Positions 41,138 through 50,736 of a stretch of DNA of 64,000 nucleotides are shown piece after piece (positions within the stretch are counted from its first letter, which is position 1; each line of letters starts with the position of its first letter). The notes under the pieces are model-generated. The model did no database searches. It was not told the origin of the DNA and was given only the letters and a program-made list of their open reading frames with translations. Origin of the DNA: RGIG5612 sp050944475 (lineage in GTDB: Bacteria; Bacillota; Clostridia; Lachnospirales; Lachnospiraceae); assembly GCA_050944475.1 (NCBI GenBank), contig JBMNRD010000002.1:186001-250000 (forward strand), read 5' to 3'. A program made the position numbers and the translations under genes.

Positions 41138-44100
41138 CTACATTTCAAATAAATCACTGAAGGATATCTGGCTGGATTCGGGCATCTGTCCGAGAATCCC
41201 CAGACGATACAGCTTGTCAATCATCGTTGAGGGAATCCGGGTTCGGATTTTCAGATCCTCACGGGAATTAAACTTCCCGCTTGCGGCAGCTTGCTCAAGA
41301 GCCTCGGCCGCCTTATCACCCATTCCGTCAATTGAGGTAAATGCAGGCATTATTTTTCCGTCAATCATCCGGAATCTGTTTGCACTCGCCTTGTAGAGGT
41401 CTATGGGTAGGAATTCAAAACCTCTTGCATACATTTCAAGAACGCTTCTCATATCCTTCAATGTGGCCTCGTCTTTCGGGGTACTCTCGCCTCTGGCCGT
41501 TCTTGCTTTAATAATGTCCATCTGTTCAACCAGCTTTTCCCGTCCCATGCACATCAGCTCATAATTGAAAGAGGAGGCCCTGATGCTGAAGTATGCAGCA
41601 TAATAAGCCAAAGGATAAAAAATCTTGTAATATGCAATGCGGAAGGCCATCATGACATAGGCCACCGCATGGGCTTTCGGAAACATGTACTGAATACGGT
41701 TACATGACCACAAATACCAGTCGGGCACGCCGTGCTTCTTCATGATCTTCGACCATTTTTCCCATTGCTTATTAACAGCACCTGCGGCCACCTTTCCTCT
41801 CCGGACATTTTCCATTATGTCAAATGCCATTGAGGGCTCAAGTCCCATACTCATGAGATATGTCATGATATCGTCTCTGGTACAGATACATGTGGACAGG
41901 GTCGCTTTTCCTTCCCTGACAAGTGTCTGCGCATTATTAATCCATACGTCGGTTCCGTGGGAAAGTCCCGCAATACGCACCAGGTCTGAAAAATTCTGCG
42001 GTTTTGTGTCCTTTAGCATCTCCATAACAAAGTCGGTTCCGAATTCCGGAACCCCCAGAGAGCCCAGCTCATAGCCGTCCACATCCGCAGCCGTGACCCC
42101 AAGCGTCTCAATGCTGTGGAAGAGTTTCATGACATTTTGATCATCGAATTTTATTTCTCCTGCCGGAAATCCGCTTAGATCCTCAAGCATCTTTATCATG
42201 GTAGGATCGTCATGCCCCAGTTCATCCAGTTTCAGCAGATTATGATCGATTGAATGATACTCAAAATGCGTTGTGATTATATCCTTCGCGGCATCATTTG
42301 CGGGATGTTGTATTGGCGTAAAGGAATAAATCTCCTCACCATGCGGCAGAACCACTATGCCTCCCGGATGCTGGCCGGTACTTCGCTTAACCCCGGCACA
42401 GCCGCGGATAATGCGGTTTATCTCGCTTTTGCGCATGGAAATGCCGTGCTTTTCCGCATACTTGCGTACAAAGCCGTAAATCGTCTTATCCTTCAGCCCG
42501 GAGATCGTGCCTGCCCTGAAGGTGCGTCCCTGACCGAACAAGGTCTCCGTGTAAGCATGGGCGCGTGCCTGATACTCACCCGAAAAATTCAGGTCTATGT
42601 CGGGCTCCTTGTCTCCCTCAAATCCCATGAAAGTCTCAAAGGGAATATCAAATCCGTCCTTCAGCAGAGGCTTTCCGCAAACGGGACAAAGCTTATCGGG
42701 CATATCACAGCCTGCACCGCCGGCAAAAGCATTGACCTCGGGGGAATCAAATTCGCTATACAGGCATCCCTCACAGCGATAATGAGGCTTAAGGGGATTA
42801 ACCTCGGTAATGTTTGCCATTGTGGCAACCAATGAAGAACCGACGGAGCCGCGGGAACCAACCAGATATCCGTCCCGGACAGACTGTGTAACCAGCTCCA
42901 TAGCGATAATATAAAGAACGGCGTAGCCGTTGGAAATGATTGAGTTCAACTCCCGTTCAAGACGGGTACTTACAATGTCCGGAAGCGGATCTCCGTACAT
43001 TTTGTTTGCATTGTCATAAACCATGTCCGACAATTTTTTGTCCGAATCTTCAATTACCGGCGGGCACTTGTCAGGCCTGACCGGGGAAATGTCCTCGACC
43101 ATATCGGCAATCAGATTGGTGTTGACAATAACCACCTCTCTGGCCTTTTCTTCTCCAAGATAGGCAAACTCTGCCAGCATTTCCTCGGTGGTGCGATAAT
43201 ACAGCGGGACCTGCTTGTTTGCGTCTTCGTAGTTCTGAGCATCAAGGATAATTCTGCGAAAAATTTCGTCCTCCGGATCAAGAAAATGCACATCTCCGGT
43301 GGCCGCAACCATTTTCCCATAGCGCTCTCCCAGGCGGCACACCTGTCTGTTCAGCTCCTGCAGACCCTCCACATCTTTTACTTTATGCCCCCTTATATTG
43401 TTCTCGTAATTGCGAATCAGGAAGGCGTTATTGCCTATTGGCTGAATTTCGAGATAGTCGTAAAAATCAACGATTTTCTTCAGTCTGCTCTCATCGGCTC
43501 CCTCAAGTATTGCGTCCATCAACTCACCGGAGACGCAGGCTGAACCCACTATCAGACCCTCCCGGTAGCGGTTTAAAACACTGCGGGGAATCCGCGGTCT
43601 TCTGCTGAAATAATTAATATGAGAAAAAGAAATAAGTTTGTAAAGATTAACCCGGCCGACGTCATTTGCCGCCAGCAGGATAATGTGATGGGATTGCTTC
43701 TTGCAAGCACCTGTTATTGCTTCCTCAAGCTCCGGTCCGGAATAATTGATTGTCCCGTCATCCTGCATTCTCAGCAGTTCCACATCCTCTTCCATGTCCT
43801 TTAAAACAGGATTGTCAGAGTCATCAACAAGATAACCTTCCACCCCGTAGATAATCTTAAAATCAATGCCTTCATTCCTCTTCCTGATCTCCTTAAGTTC
43901 GTTAAAAGCCGGCGGAAAACCCTGAACAACACCGTGGTCGGTGATGGCAACAGCCCTGTGGCCCCATTCCACGGCTCGCTTAAGCACGTGGCTGATGTCG
44001 GTCGTGGCGTCCATGTCCGAGAATTTTGTATGCAAATGCAGCTCCACCCTCTTCTCCGGACTTTCATCCTTGCGCTCTCTCAGGGGCTCTTTTACGGCCT

Positions 44101-44860
44101 TTATTCCTTTGACGCGGGAGATCATCAACTCTCCTTCGAAATTGTCATATTCAACCTTTCCGCACACTCTTACGCGAAGTCCCGGGCTCAGGACCTCGGG
44201 CAAATGCTCCTCTCCTTCGGCAAGAAACATTTTTATGGTAATTGTATCCTTATAATCAGTCACATCTACCTTGAGTATTTTCACTCCATTCTTAGTCACG
44301 GTAAGGCCCGCATCACATATTTCGCCGTCAATGACGACCTCACGCATTTCCGTAAGAATGTCGGAAATGCCTGTTGTTTCTCCCTCAAAAGATTTGCCAT
44401 AAAGCATGCCCGGATCGGCTGCCGTCTTTTTGCGGGGACCGTACTTGCGTTCTTTATTCTTGCCGGGAGCGGACGAAACACCCCCTCCGGGAGCGTATCC
44501 GTCTTTTTCCGCAGCGCGGGAAATCTCCGAAATACTGACATACTCATAATCCTCATCCGTTCCGTAAAATGTCTCCGGAGCCTCCTCAATACTTTCATCC
44601 GAGGTCTCCTCCGGGCTTTCATCCCGACCTTTTTCGGTATTCTCTATCCTGACGTCAAGCTGTCCGTTCAGCAGACTGTTTGAAATCAGCCTTTCTGCGT
44701 ATTCAATATACTCATCCGGTACCGGAATGTAAGAATGGGTCCTAATACGAAGAAAATGCCCGGCAAGTACCTTGGTGACGTTATCCACGTTAAGGTTGCC
44801 AAGCGTTTTCCTTACATTTTCATCACATTCCAGTCCGGGGAAAATATCAAAAAACTCCAT
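41138..44860 (-). CDS. polC: DNA polymerase III PolC-type alpha subunit lacking the exonuclease domain
   Basis: 1240 residues, against roughly 1430-1450 for usual PolC. Order seen: N-terminal domain, acidic linker (about 70-150), OB fold (about 170-250), PHP N-part (VELHLHTKFSDMD at 272, IYGVEGYLVDD at 337-347), then after only about 40 residues the PHP C-part (HHIILLAANDVGRVNLYKL at 391). The 3'-5' exonuclease domain that other PolC proteins carry between the PHP halves, with its DxExTG motif, is absent. The zinc-finger block (CEGC...CDMPDKLCPVC), the polymerase core (GFEGDKEPDIDLNFSGE) and the helix-hairpin-helix end are intact. It overlaps the ispG stop (TAATG). Confidence 0.95.
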   Translation of the reverse strand: MEFFDIFPGLECDENVRKTLGNLNVDNVTKVLAGHFLRIRTHSYIPVPDEYIEYAERLISNSLLNGQLDVRIENTEKGRDESPEETSDESIEEAPETFYGTDEDYEYVSISEISRAAEKDGYAPGGGVSSAPGKNKERKYGPRKKTAADPGMLYGKSFEGETTGISDILTEMREVVIDGEICDAGLTVTKNGVKILKVDVTDYKDTITIKMFLAEGEEHLPEVLSPGLRVRVCGKVEYDNFEGELMISRVKGIKAVKEPLRERKDESPEKRVELHLHTKFSDMDATTDISHVLKRAVEWGHRAVAITDHGVVQGFPPAFNELKEIRKRNEGIDFKIIYGVEGYLVDDSDNPVLKDMEEDVELLRMQDDGTINYSGPELEEAITGACKKQSHHIILLAANDVGRVNLYKLISFSHINYFSRRPRIPRSVLNRYREGLIVGSACVSGELMDAILEGADESRLKKIVDFYDYLEIQPIGNNAFLIRNYENNIRGHKVKDVEGLQELNRQVCRLGERYGKMVAATGDVHFLDPEDEIFRRIILDAQNYEDANKQVPLYYRTTEEMLAEFAYLGEEKAREVVIVNTNLIADMVEDISPVRPDKCPPVIEDSDKKLSDMVYDNANKMYGDPLPDIVSTRLERELNSIISNGYAVLYIIAMELVTQSVRDGYLVGSRGSVGSSLVATMANITEVNPLKPHYRCEGCLYSEFDSPEVNAFAGGAGCDMPDKLCPVCGKPLLKDGFDIPFETFMGFEGDKEPDIDLNFSGEYQARAHAYTETLFGQGRTFRAGTISGLKDKTIYGFVRKYAEKHGISMRKSEINRIIRGCAGVKRSTGQHPGGIVVLPHGEEIYSFTPIQHPANDAAKDIITTHFEYHSIDHNLLKLDELGHDDPTMIKMLEDLSGFPAGEIKFDDQNVMKLFHSIETLGVTAADVDGYELGSLGVPEFGTDFVMEMLKDTKPQNFSDLVRIAGLSHGTDVWINNAQTLVREGKATLSTCICTRDDIMTYLMSMGLEPSMAFDIMENVRRGKVAAGAVNKQWEKWSKIMKKHGVPDWYLWSCNRIQYMFPKAHAVAYVMMAFRIAYYKIFYPLAYYAAYFSIRASSFNYELMCMGREKLVEQMDIIKARTARGESTPKDEATLKDMRSVLEMYARGFEFLPIDLYKASANRFRMIDGKIMPAFTSIDGMGDKAAEALEQAAASGKFNSREDLKIRTRIPSTMIDKLYRLGILGQMPESSQISFSDLFEM

Positions 44861-45924
44861 TAATTGTCCTCACTCCAGTTGTCCAGTTCTTCCTTCAGGG
44901 CCGTCAGCAGCTCCTCCTCGGGAAGCTTCTTTATTATTCTGCCCTTTTTTATAAGTACGCCGCAGCCATCTCCGCCGGCGATTCCTATGTCTGCTTCCTT
45001 TGCCTCCCCCGGTCCGTTTACAGCGCAGCCCATGACCGCCACCTTTATATCGAGGTCGTAGCCGGTGACCATGTTTTCAACCGCGTTGGCAAGGGAAACC
45101 AGGTCTATCTGTGTTCTCCCGCAGGTCGGGCAGGAAATTACGGTAATCCCCCCTCTCCTGAGGTTCAGATTCTTCAGAATTTTTTTTGCGCTTTTTATTT
45201 CCTCTATCGGATCCCCTGTCAATGATACCCTTATTGTGTCTCCGATTCCTTCATACAAAATAATCCCGAGGCCCATTGCCGCTTTTATGTTGCCTGATAT
45301 AAGTGTGCCCGCCTCCGTTATGCCTACATGAATCGGATAATACATCCTCTTTGCCACAAGCTCGTGTGCCCTGACACAGGTCAGCACATCGGAACTTTTC
45401 AGGCTGACGACAATGTTATCATAACCCATATCCTCAATCAGGCGCACGTTTACGATTGCGCTTTCTGCAAGACCGTCGGCTGTTACCCCGTGATACTTTT
45501 CTACAAGATGTTTCTCAAGGGAACCTGAATTTACCCCTACTCTTATGGGAATGTTTTTTTCCCTTGCGCAGTCCACAACTGCCCTTAAGTTTTCTTTGCT
45601 TCCGATATTTCCCGGATTTATGCGTACCTTGTCGGCGCCGCTTTCCATAGCAAGAATCGCGAGTCTGTAGTCAAAGTGTATGTCCGCAACAAGCGGAATA
45701 CGTATTGCCTCTTTAATATTTCTGAAGGCAAGAGCCCCCTCTTTTGTTGCCGCCGTACACCTGATGATTTCGCAGCCCGCCTCCTCAAGCCTTGCAATCT
45801 GAGAAATTGTGGCATCTATATCCTCGGTTTTCGTATTCGTCATGGACTGTATGGCAACGGGACGTCCTCCGCCGATTTCCACACCGCCTATGTTAACTAT
45901 CTTCGTTTGCTCCCTGTGCGCCAT
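44860..45924 (-). CDS. ispG: 4-hydroxy-3-methylbut-2-enyl-diphosphate synthase (flavodoxin/ferredoxin-type IspG)
   Basis: 354 residues from the ATG at 45924, with AAAGGAATATT upstream. A longer frame from 45987 has no conserved extension. Iron-sulfur ligands are seen in CPTCGRTQIDL and CAVNGPGE near the C-terminus. The TIM barrel begins with VAIQSMTNTKTEDI. It converts MEcPP to HMBPP in the non-mevalonate isoprenoid pathway. With dxr and uppS in the same operon it supplies undecaprenyl phosphate. Confidence 0.96.
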   Translation of the reverse strand: MAHREQTKIVNIGGVEIGGGRPVAIQSMTNTKTEDIDATISQIARLEEAGCEIIRCTAATKEGALAFRNIKEAIRIPLVADIHFDYRLAILAMESGADKVRINPGNIGSKENLRAVVDCAREKNIPIRVGVNSGSLEKHLVEKYHGVTADGLAESAIVNVRLIEDMGYDNIVVSLKSSDVLTCVRAHELVAKRMYYPIHVGITEAGTLISGNIKAAMGLGIILYEGIGDTIRVSLTGDPIEEIKSAKKILKNLNLRRGGITVISCPTCGRTQIDLVSLANAVENMVTGYDLDIKVAVMGCAVNGPGEAKEADIGIAGGDGCGVLIKKGRIIKKLPEEELLTALKEELDNWSEDN

Positions 45925-46031
45925 AATATTCCTTTCAAAGCAAGGGTACTGCCGCGTCCTTAAATAAATGTGCTGCCGCATCTTCAAATTCAGGAGCTGC
46001 TATGCCGATACAAACAAAATCCCGCTTGCGA

Positions 46032-47348
46032 TTAAAACAGGTTCGTCACATCATTTACCAATACAGCCACCATAAGCACCACTAAAAGCCCTGCTCCTAT
46101 AATGGTCACTATGCCCTCCACTTTTTTGGGAACGGGTCTTCGAGTTATTGCCTCAATAATCAGCAATACAAACTTCCCTCCGTCAAGCGCCGGAATGGGA
46201 AGAAGGTTGATAACTCCTAAATTGGCACTGAGCAAAATCATTATGCTCAGTATGTTCATCAATGTTATAAGGAAGCCTGACCCTGCGGACGCGGTATATG
46301 TGTCACTGATTACCTCAACTATTCCCACGGGGCCCGACAGCATGTCAAGACTCCCCCTTCCTGAAACAAGCATGCCGATGCTCTTGTAAACTGATTTTAT
46401 TTCAAAGGTCAACTCGGCGAAACTGTATTTAAGCACTCCGATTGCACCGGTTTTGACATTTTTGCGGTTATAACTGAATCCGAGACGATAGGCCTTCTGG
46501 GACTTTGGAGTTACATTGGCGCTCATGTATCCTCCCCGCCTCGAAAAATCAATTTTCAGAGGCTCGGGGCCGAGCACATTCTCGTTAAAAAATTTGCCGA
46601 GCTCTTCCCCCGTTGCGATTGATATTCCGTTTATGGCCGTTATGATATCGCCTGTCTTTATTCCGGCCTCCTCAAAAGCGCTGCCGGCTGCAACCTCCGC
46701 CAGTTTTGCCGGCTCCTCATCTGCGCGGTAGGATATGCCTATCGAATAATACTCATACTCTTCGGGAATAATAGAAACATCATATTTCTTCCCGTCCCTT
46801 TTGAAAGTTATGTCTACTCCGTCCGTTCTTTCGGAAACAGGCTTTATGTAGTTCTCAAGGTAAATTTCTCTGCCGAAGCTTATCCTGGTGCCGTCATAAC
46901 GTGTAATTAAGTCCCCGTCCCTGAGGCCTGCCTCATAGGCGGGGGTATTTTCCACAACCTGAGTCACTACAGCCGGATCATAACCTAACGTGGCAGTATA
47001 AATAACCGCAAGAATGAAAGCCAAAACAAAATTGAAAATCGGTCCCGCAAGAATGACGCTCATCCTCGCCCAAACGCTTTTTTTATCAAATGACCTCTCG
47101 TCATCGGTTTCGTCATCCTCATCCTCAAGTGCACCGAGCATGGTGCAAGAACCACCGAAAGGAATAGCCTTCCAGGAAAATCTTGTTCCCGATTTGCTCT
47201 CCCTGCTGATAATTCTCGGTCCGAATCCGATCGAAAACTCCTTGACAAAAATTCCGTTTTTCCTTGCAAGAAGAAAATGTCCGAATTCATGGACTATGAC
47301 AAGGATGCTGAGTATTAGGATTGAAAGAATAATGCTGACAAATCTCAT
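46032..47348 (-). CDS. rseP: RIP metalloprotease RseP
   Basis: 438 residues. The zinc site HEFGH is at residues 20-24 inside the first membrane segment, and NLLPIPALDGG supplies the third ligand near residue 375. Two PDZ-like segments (ENTPAYEAGLRDGDLI and GSAFEEAGIKTGDIITAING) lie between. It performs intramembrane cleavage of anti-sigma factors or signal-peptide remnants. It is in its usual place between dxr and ispG. Confidence 0.95.
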   Translation of the reverse strand: MRFVSIILSILILSILVIVHEFGHFLLARKNGIFVKEFSIGFGPRIISRESKSGTRFSWKAIPFGGSCTMLGALEDEDDETDDERSFDKKSVWARMSVILAGPIFNFVLAFILAVIYTATLGYDPAVVTQVVENTPAYEAGLRDGDLITRYDGTRISFGREIYLENYIKPVSERTDGVDITFKRDGKKYDVSIIPEEYEYYSIGISYRADEEPAKLAEVAAGSAFEEAGIKTGDIITAINGISIATGEELGKFFNENVLGPEPLKIDFSRRGGYMSANVTPKSQKAYRLGFSYNRKNVKTGAIGVLKYSFAELTFEIKSVYKSIGMLVSGRGSLDMLSGPVGIVEVISDTYTASAGSGFLITLMNILSIMILLSANLGVINLLPIPALDGGKFVLLIIEAITRRPVPKKVEGIVTIIGAGLLVVLMVAVLVNDVTNLF

Positions 47349-47357
47349 ATATATGGA

Positions 47358-48509
47358 TTATCCGAAGATAATGTCTTCTCCTGTTTTAATTATTTCGTCA
47401 AGTGACGGGGCTTTGACGGTTTTGTGGGCGTTCATTTTTTCTTCTATGAACTGCGGAATATGGTCATAGGATATTTTCCCGTTCACAAAATCCGCAACAG
47501 CCCTCTCATTTGCAGCGTTAAACACGCAAGGCATGGTTCCCCCCTCTTCCATTGCCTCATATGCCAGTGCAAGGGCGGGGAAATTATCGGTATCCGGTTT
47601 TTCGAAGGTCAGACTGCCAAGGTCAATCAAGTCAACCCTTTCTCCTCCGAGAAACGGCCTGTCCGGATAAAAGAATGCATACTGGATGGGCAGCTTCATG
47701 TCCGGCGTTCCGAGCTGGGCCATAATTGCCCCGTCCTCAAATTGTACCGCAGAATGAATGATGCTCTGCGGATGAACCACCACCTGTATTTTTGAGGACG
47801 GAACATTGAAGAGCCATCCCGCCTCGATTACCTCAAGGCCCTTATTGGCAAGAGTGGAAGAATCGATGGTGACCTTAAGGCCCATATTCCAGTTGGGGTG
47901 CTTCATTGCATCCTCAATGCGCACCTTCTTTAACATGTCCCGGGTATATCCCCTGAACGGCCCGCCTGAAGCGGTCAGAATAAGCTTTTCCAGCCTTTTT
48001 TCGGGCTGACCCTGCATTGCCTGGAAAACAGCACTATGCTCTGAATCCACAGGATATATGTTCACACCCGTCTTTCGCGCCTGCTCCATGATAATGCTTC
48101 CTGCGCATACAAGGGTTTCTTTATTGGCAAGAGCAATATCCTTGCCGGCGCAGACGGCCTCGTATGTGGGTCTTATGCCAACCATTCCCACAACGGCAGT
48201 AAGAACCATTTCGCACGTGGGATGAGTGGCAACCCTGATAAGTCCCTCCATGCCTGAAACAATTTCGGGGACGGTCCCTTCAGCCGCCGCCTCGGATGCG
48301 CTTAACATGGCCAAAAGCTTTGCGGCATTTGCCTCATCATACACACAGACCAGCCCGGGAGAAAATTCCTCAATTTGGTCCATAAGCAGCTCTATATTCG
48401 TATTGCCGCTGATGGCGACCACCTTCAGCTCATCCAAATGAGCCCGGACAATCTCCAATGCCTGCGTTCCTATTGAGCCTGTGGATCCAAGAATTGAAAT
48501 GTTCTTCAT
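47358..48509 (-). CDS. dxr: 1-deoxy-D-xylulose 5-phosphate reductoisomerase
   Basis: 383 residues. NADPH-binding SILGSTGSIGTQALEIV opens the chain. The metal and substrate blocks YPVDSEHSAVFQ, TASGGPFRGY and HPNWNMGLKVTIDSSTLANKGLEVIEA are intact. It catalyses the second step of the MEP pathway (DXP to MEP). It overlaps cdsA by 4 bases, and rseP follows. Confidence 0.97.
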   Translation of the reverse strand: MKNISILGSTGSIGTQALEIVRAHLDELKVVAISGNTNIELLMDQIEEFSPGLVCVYDEANAAKLLAMLSASEAAAEGTVPEIVSGMEGLIRVATHPTCEMVLTAVVGMVGIRPTYEAVCAGKDIALANKETLVCAGSIIMEQARKTGVNIYPVDSEHSAVFQAMQGQPEKRLEKLILTASGGPFRGYTRDMLKKVRIEDAMKHPNWNMGLKVTIDSSTLANKGLEVIEAGWLFNVPSSKIQVVVHPQSIIHSAVQFEDGAIMAQLGTPDMKLPIQYAFFYPDRPFLGGERVDLIDLGSLTFEKPDTDNFPALALAYEAMEEGGTMPCVFNAANERAVADFVNGKISYDHIPQFIEEKMNAHKTVKAPSLDEIIKTGEDIIFG

Positions 48510-49435
48510 GATTTAAAAAGCATCGCATAGATGGAAATAAGATATGTTATCGGCGCAACAATTATCATACTGTCAAAACGATCAAGGATGCCGCCGTGAC
48601 CCGGAAGTATCTTTCCGTAATCTTTTATTTCAAGCTTTCTCTTGATTGCTGACGCTGCCATGTCACCAATCTGGGACACCAGTGCGCCAAAGAAGCAGAA
48701 CACACCGAAGATAAGCGGGGCATTCCTGATGTCGGGAACATATTTTTGCACTATAAACCCATAGGCAACCCCCAGGCATACTGCGCCTGCAATACCGCCT
48801 ATGGCTCCCTCCACCGATTTATTAGGACTGAGCTTGGGAACAAGCTGATGTTTTCCAAGGGTCATGCCGAAAAGATATGCAAAGATGTCACAACCCCATG
48901 AAGAAAATACTGCCAGCCAGACCAAATATGCCCCCGATGGCGGGAAAATTCTTAAAAGATACAGGAATGAAATGGGCACTCCCGTATAAAAGACTCCGAA
49001 GAAAGAACCAAAGACCTGCAGAGCCGAGTATCGTGGAAATGTAAATACAAAAAAAGCAAGCATCACAATCAGAGCCATTGCGTAAATAAGTATGATATAA
49101 ATGCTGTCAACCTTTTCTAAAAACGCTGAACCCAAATCGATTGCCGCCGCGTCTTCGGCTTTACGATTATCGGCGGATGCAACTACAAATCTCAAAAACA
49201 TATAATGGGCAATAATTGCACTATAGCCGACAAAGTTTATGGCGCTCCATCCTAATTTAAGCGCTCTGTTGAATTCGAACATGGCAAAAATAGACAGCAA
49301 CAGTAAAGCGACAAACATTACATCGTACCCTATTACAAAAATCGCAATCAGAATACATGACATTATGAAACCGCTTAATGTTCTTATCCAGAATGTTTTG
49401 TTTTTTAAGAGCTTTTCGCTTCTGTCGTCTGCCAT
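48506..49435 (-). CDS. cdsA: Phosphatidate cytidylyltransferase
   Basis: 309 residues with several membrane segments. The family signature is complete near the C-terminus: SAIKRKLEIKDYGKILPGHGG followed by DRFDS. It makes CDP-diacylglycerol, the precursor of all phospholipids. GAGGAATAACA precedes the ATG, 2 bases after the uppS stop. Confidence 0.96.
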   Translation of the reverse strand: MADDRSEKLLKNKTFWIRTLSGFIMSCILIAIFVIGYDVMFVALLLLSIFAMFEFNRALKLGWSAINFVGYSAIIAHYMFLRFVVASADNRKAEDAAAIDLGSAFLEKVDSIYIILIYAMALIVMLAFFVFTFPRYSALQVFGSFFGVFYTGVPISFLYLLRIFPPSGAYLVWLAVFSSWGCDIFAYLFGMTLGKHQLVPKLSPNKSVEGAIGGIAGAVCLGVAYGFIVQKYVPDIRNAPLIFGVFCFFGALVSQIGDMAASAIKRKLEIKDYGKILPGHGGILDRFDSMIIVAPITYLISIYAMLFKS

Positions 49436-49437
49436 TG

Positions 49438-50166
49438 TTATTCCTCAACATTTCCGTATCTTCTGTCGCGGGCTGAATACTCCTCAATTGCCTTCATAAG
49501 CTCATCCTTGTTAAAGTCCGGCCAGTGAACCTGTGCAAAATAAAACTCCGTATACGCCAGCTGCCACATAAGGAAATTAGACAATCTTTGTTCATTGCTT
49601 GTGCGGATAAGCAAATCCGGCTCCGGAATCCCGGCAGTATCAAGATAATTTGAAATCGTATCGCCATTGATGTCGGGAGGAAAGACAAGACCTTCCTGTA
49701 CATCCTCTGCAATGCGTCGCACAGCCCTTGTGATATCGTCTCTGCCGCCGTAGTTAATGGCCACAATAAAGGTAATCCCCGTATTGCCGGCAGTTGCCGA
49801 TTCAAGATTGTTTATGCTCTCAATGATGTCCGGGCTAAGACGGCTCCGTTCACCAATCACAAGGCACCGGACATTGTTCTTCATACACTTATCCACGGCA
49901 TTAATCAAGTATTCCCTGAAGAGCTTCATTATAACCTGAATCTCCTGCAGGGGCCTGGACCAATTTTCCGTGGAAAATGCATAAACAGTCAAATATTTTA
50001 TACCCAGATCGTCGCAGTCCTCCAGCGTTTGCTCCAGAACCCTTGCTCCCTGAGCATGACCGAAAGTCCTCGGCATGTGACGCTGCTTTGCCCAGCGCCC
50101 GTTGCCGTCCATTATAATGGCAACATGCCGGGGTATTTTTAAATCAGTCAAATCAAAGCCGGCCAA
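49438..50166 (-). CDS. uppS: Isoprenyl (undecaprenyl) diphosphate synthase, TTG start
   Basis: 242 residues. The signature IIMDGNGRWAKQR with its catalytic Asp is near residue 20, and the C-terminal PEPDLLIRTSNEQRLSNFL is present. It makes the C55 lipid carrier for cell-wall synthesis. The frame has no usable ATG before the signature. The only plausible start is TTG at 50166, next to the frr stop, with GGTGTGAT upstream. Confidence 0.95.
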   Translation of the reverse strand: MAGFDLTDLKIPRHVAIIMDGNGRWAKQRHMPRTFGHAQGARVLEQTLEDCDDLGIKYLTVYAFSTENWSRPLQEIQVIMKLFREYLINAVDKCMKNNVRCLVIGERSRLSPDIIESINNLESATAGNTGITFIVAINYGGRDDITRAVRRIAEDVQEGLVFPPDINGDTISNYLDTAGIPEPDLLIRTSNEQRLSNFLMWQLAYTEFYFAQVHWPDFNKDELMKAIEEYSARDRRYGNVEE

Positions 50167-50167
50167 A

Positions 50168-50722
50168 TCACACCGTCATGATTTCTTCCGTCTTTGCGAC
50201 GGTCAGCTTGTCAATTTCACCCACATATTTGTCGGTAAGCTTCTGAATCTCGTTCTCAAGATCCTTGCCGGAATCCTCCGATACCTCGCCGGACTTTGCA
50301 AGTTTTCTGAAAACATCAATACCGTCCCTGCGTATGTTTCGGATAGCTACCTTGGCCTCCTCGCTCTTTTTCTTGACATCCTTTGCCAGTTCTTTTCTGC
50401 GTTCCTCAGTCAGGTCCGGAAAAACCAGACGGATATTCTGGCCGTCATTGGTCGGATGGATTCCGATGTCGGAGGCCTGAATGGCCTTTTCGATATCCTT
50501 AATCAGCTTTGCATCCCATGGTGAAATCAGGATGACCTTGGGCTCCGGCACGGAAATGTTTCCCACCTGCTGCAACGGTGTTTCTGTTCCGTAGTAATCG
50601 ATCGTAATCTTATTAAGAATATGGGGATTAGCCCTTCCGGCCCTGATTCCCGCAAATTCAGATTCAAGATTATCAATGGTCTTGAGCATTTTCTCCTCAT
50701 ACATAACTAATTTTTCTTCCAT
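50168..50722 (-). CDS. frr: Ribosome recycling factor
   Basis: 184 residues. The family's LESEFAGIRAGRANPHILNKI, YYGTETPLQQVGNISVPEP and DLTEERRKELAKDVKK blocks are all present. It splits post-termination ribosomes together with EF-G. CGGAGAATATC precedes the ATG. It lies between pyrH and uppS as usual. Confidence 0.97.
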   Translation of the reverse strand: MEEKLVMYEEKMLKTIDNLESEFAGIRAGRANPHILNKITIDYYGTETPLQQVGNISVPEPKVILISPWDAKLIKDIEKAIQASDIGIHPTNDGQNIRLVFPDLTEERRKELAKDVKKKSEEAKVAIRNIRRDGIDVFRKLAKSGEVSEDSGKDLENEIQKLTDKYVGEIDKLTVAKTEEIMTV

Positions 50723-50736
50723 GATATTCTCCGTTT

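Noticed and set aside
43934..44683. A 249-codon plus-strand frame
   Set aside because: Antisense to the well-conserved PHP/OB part of polC; no recognisable domain or start site.
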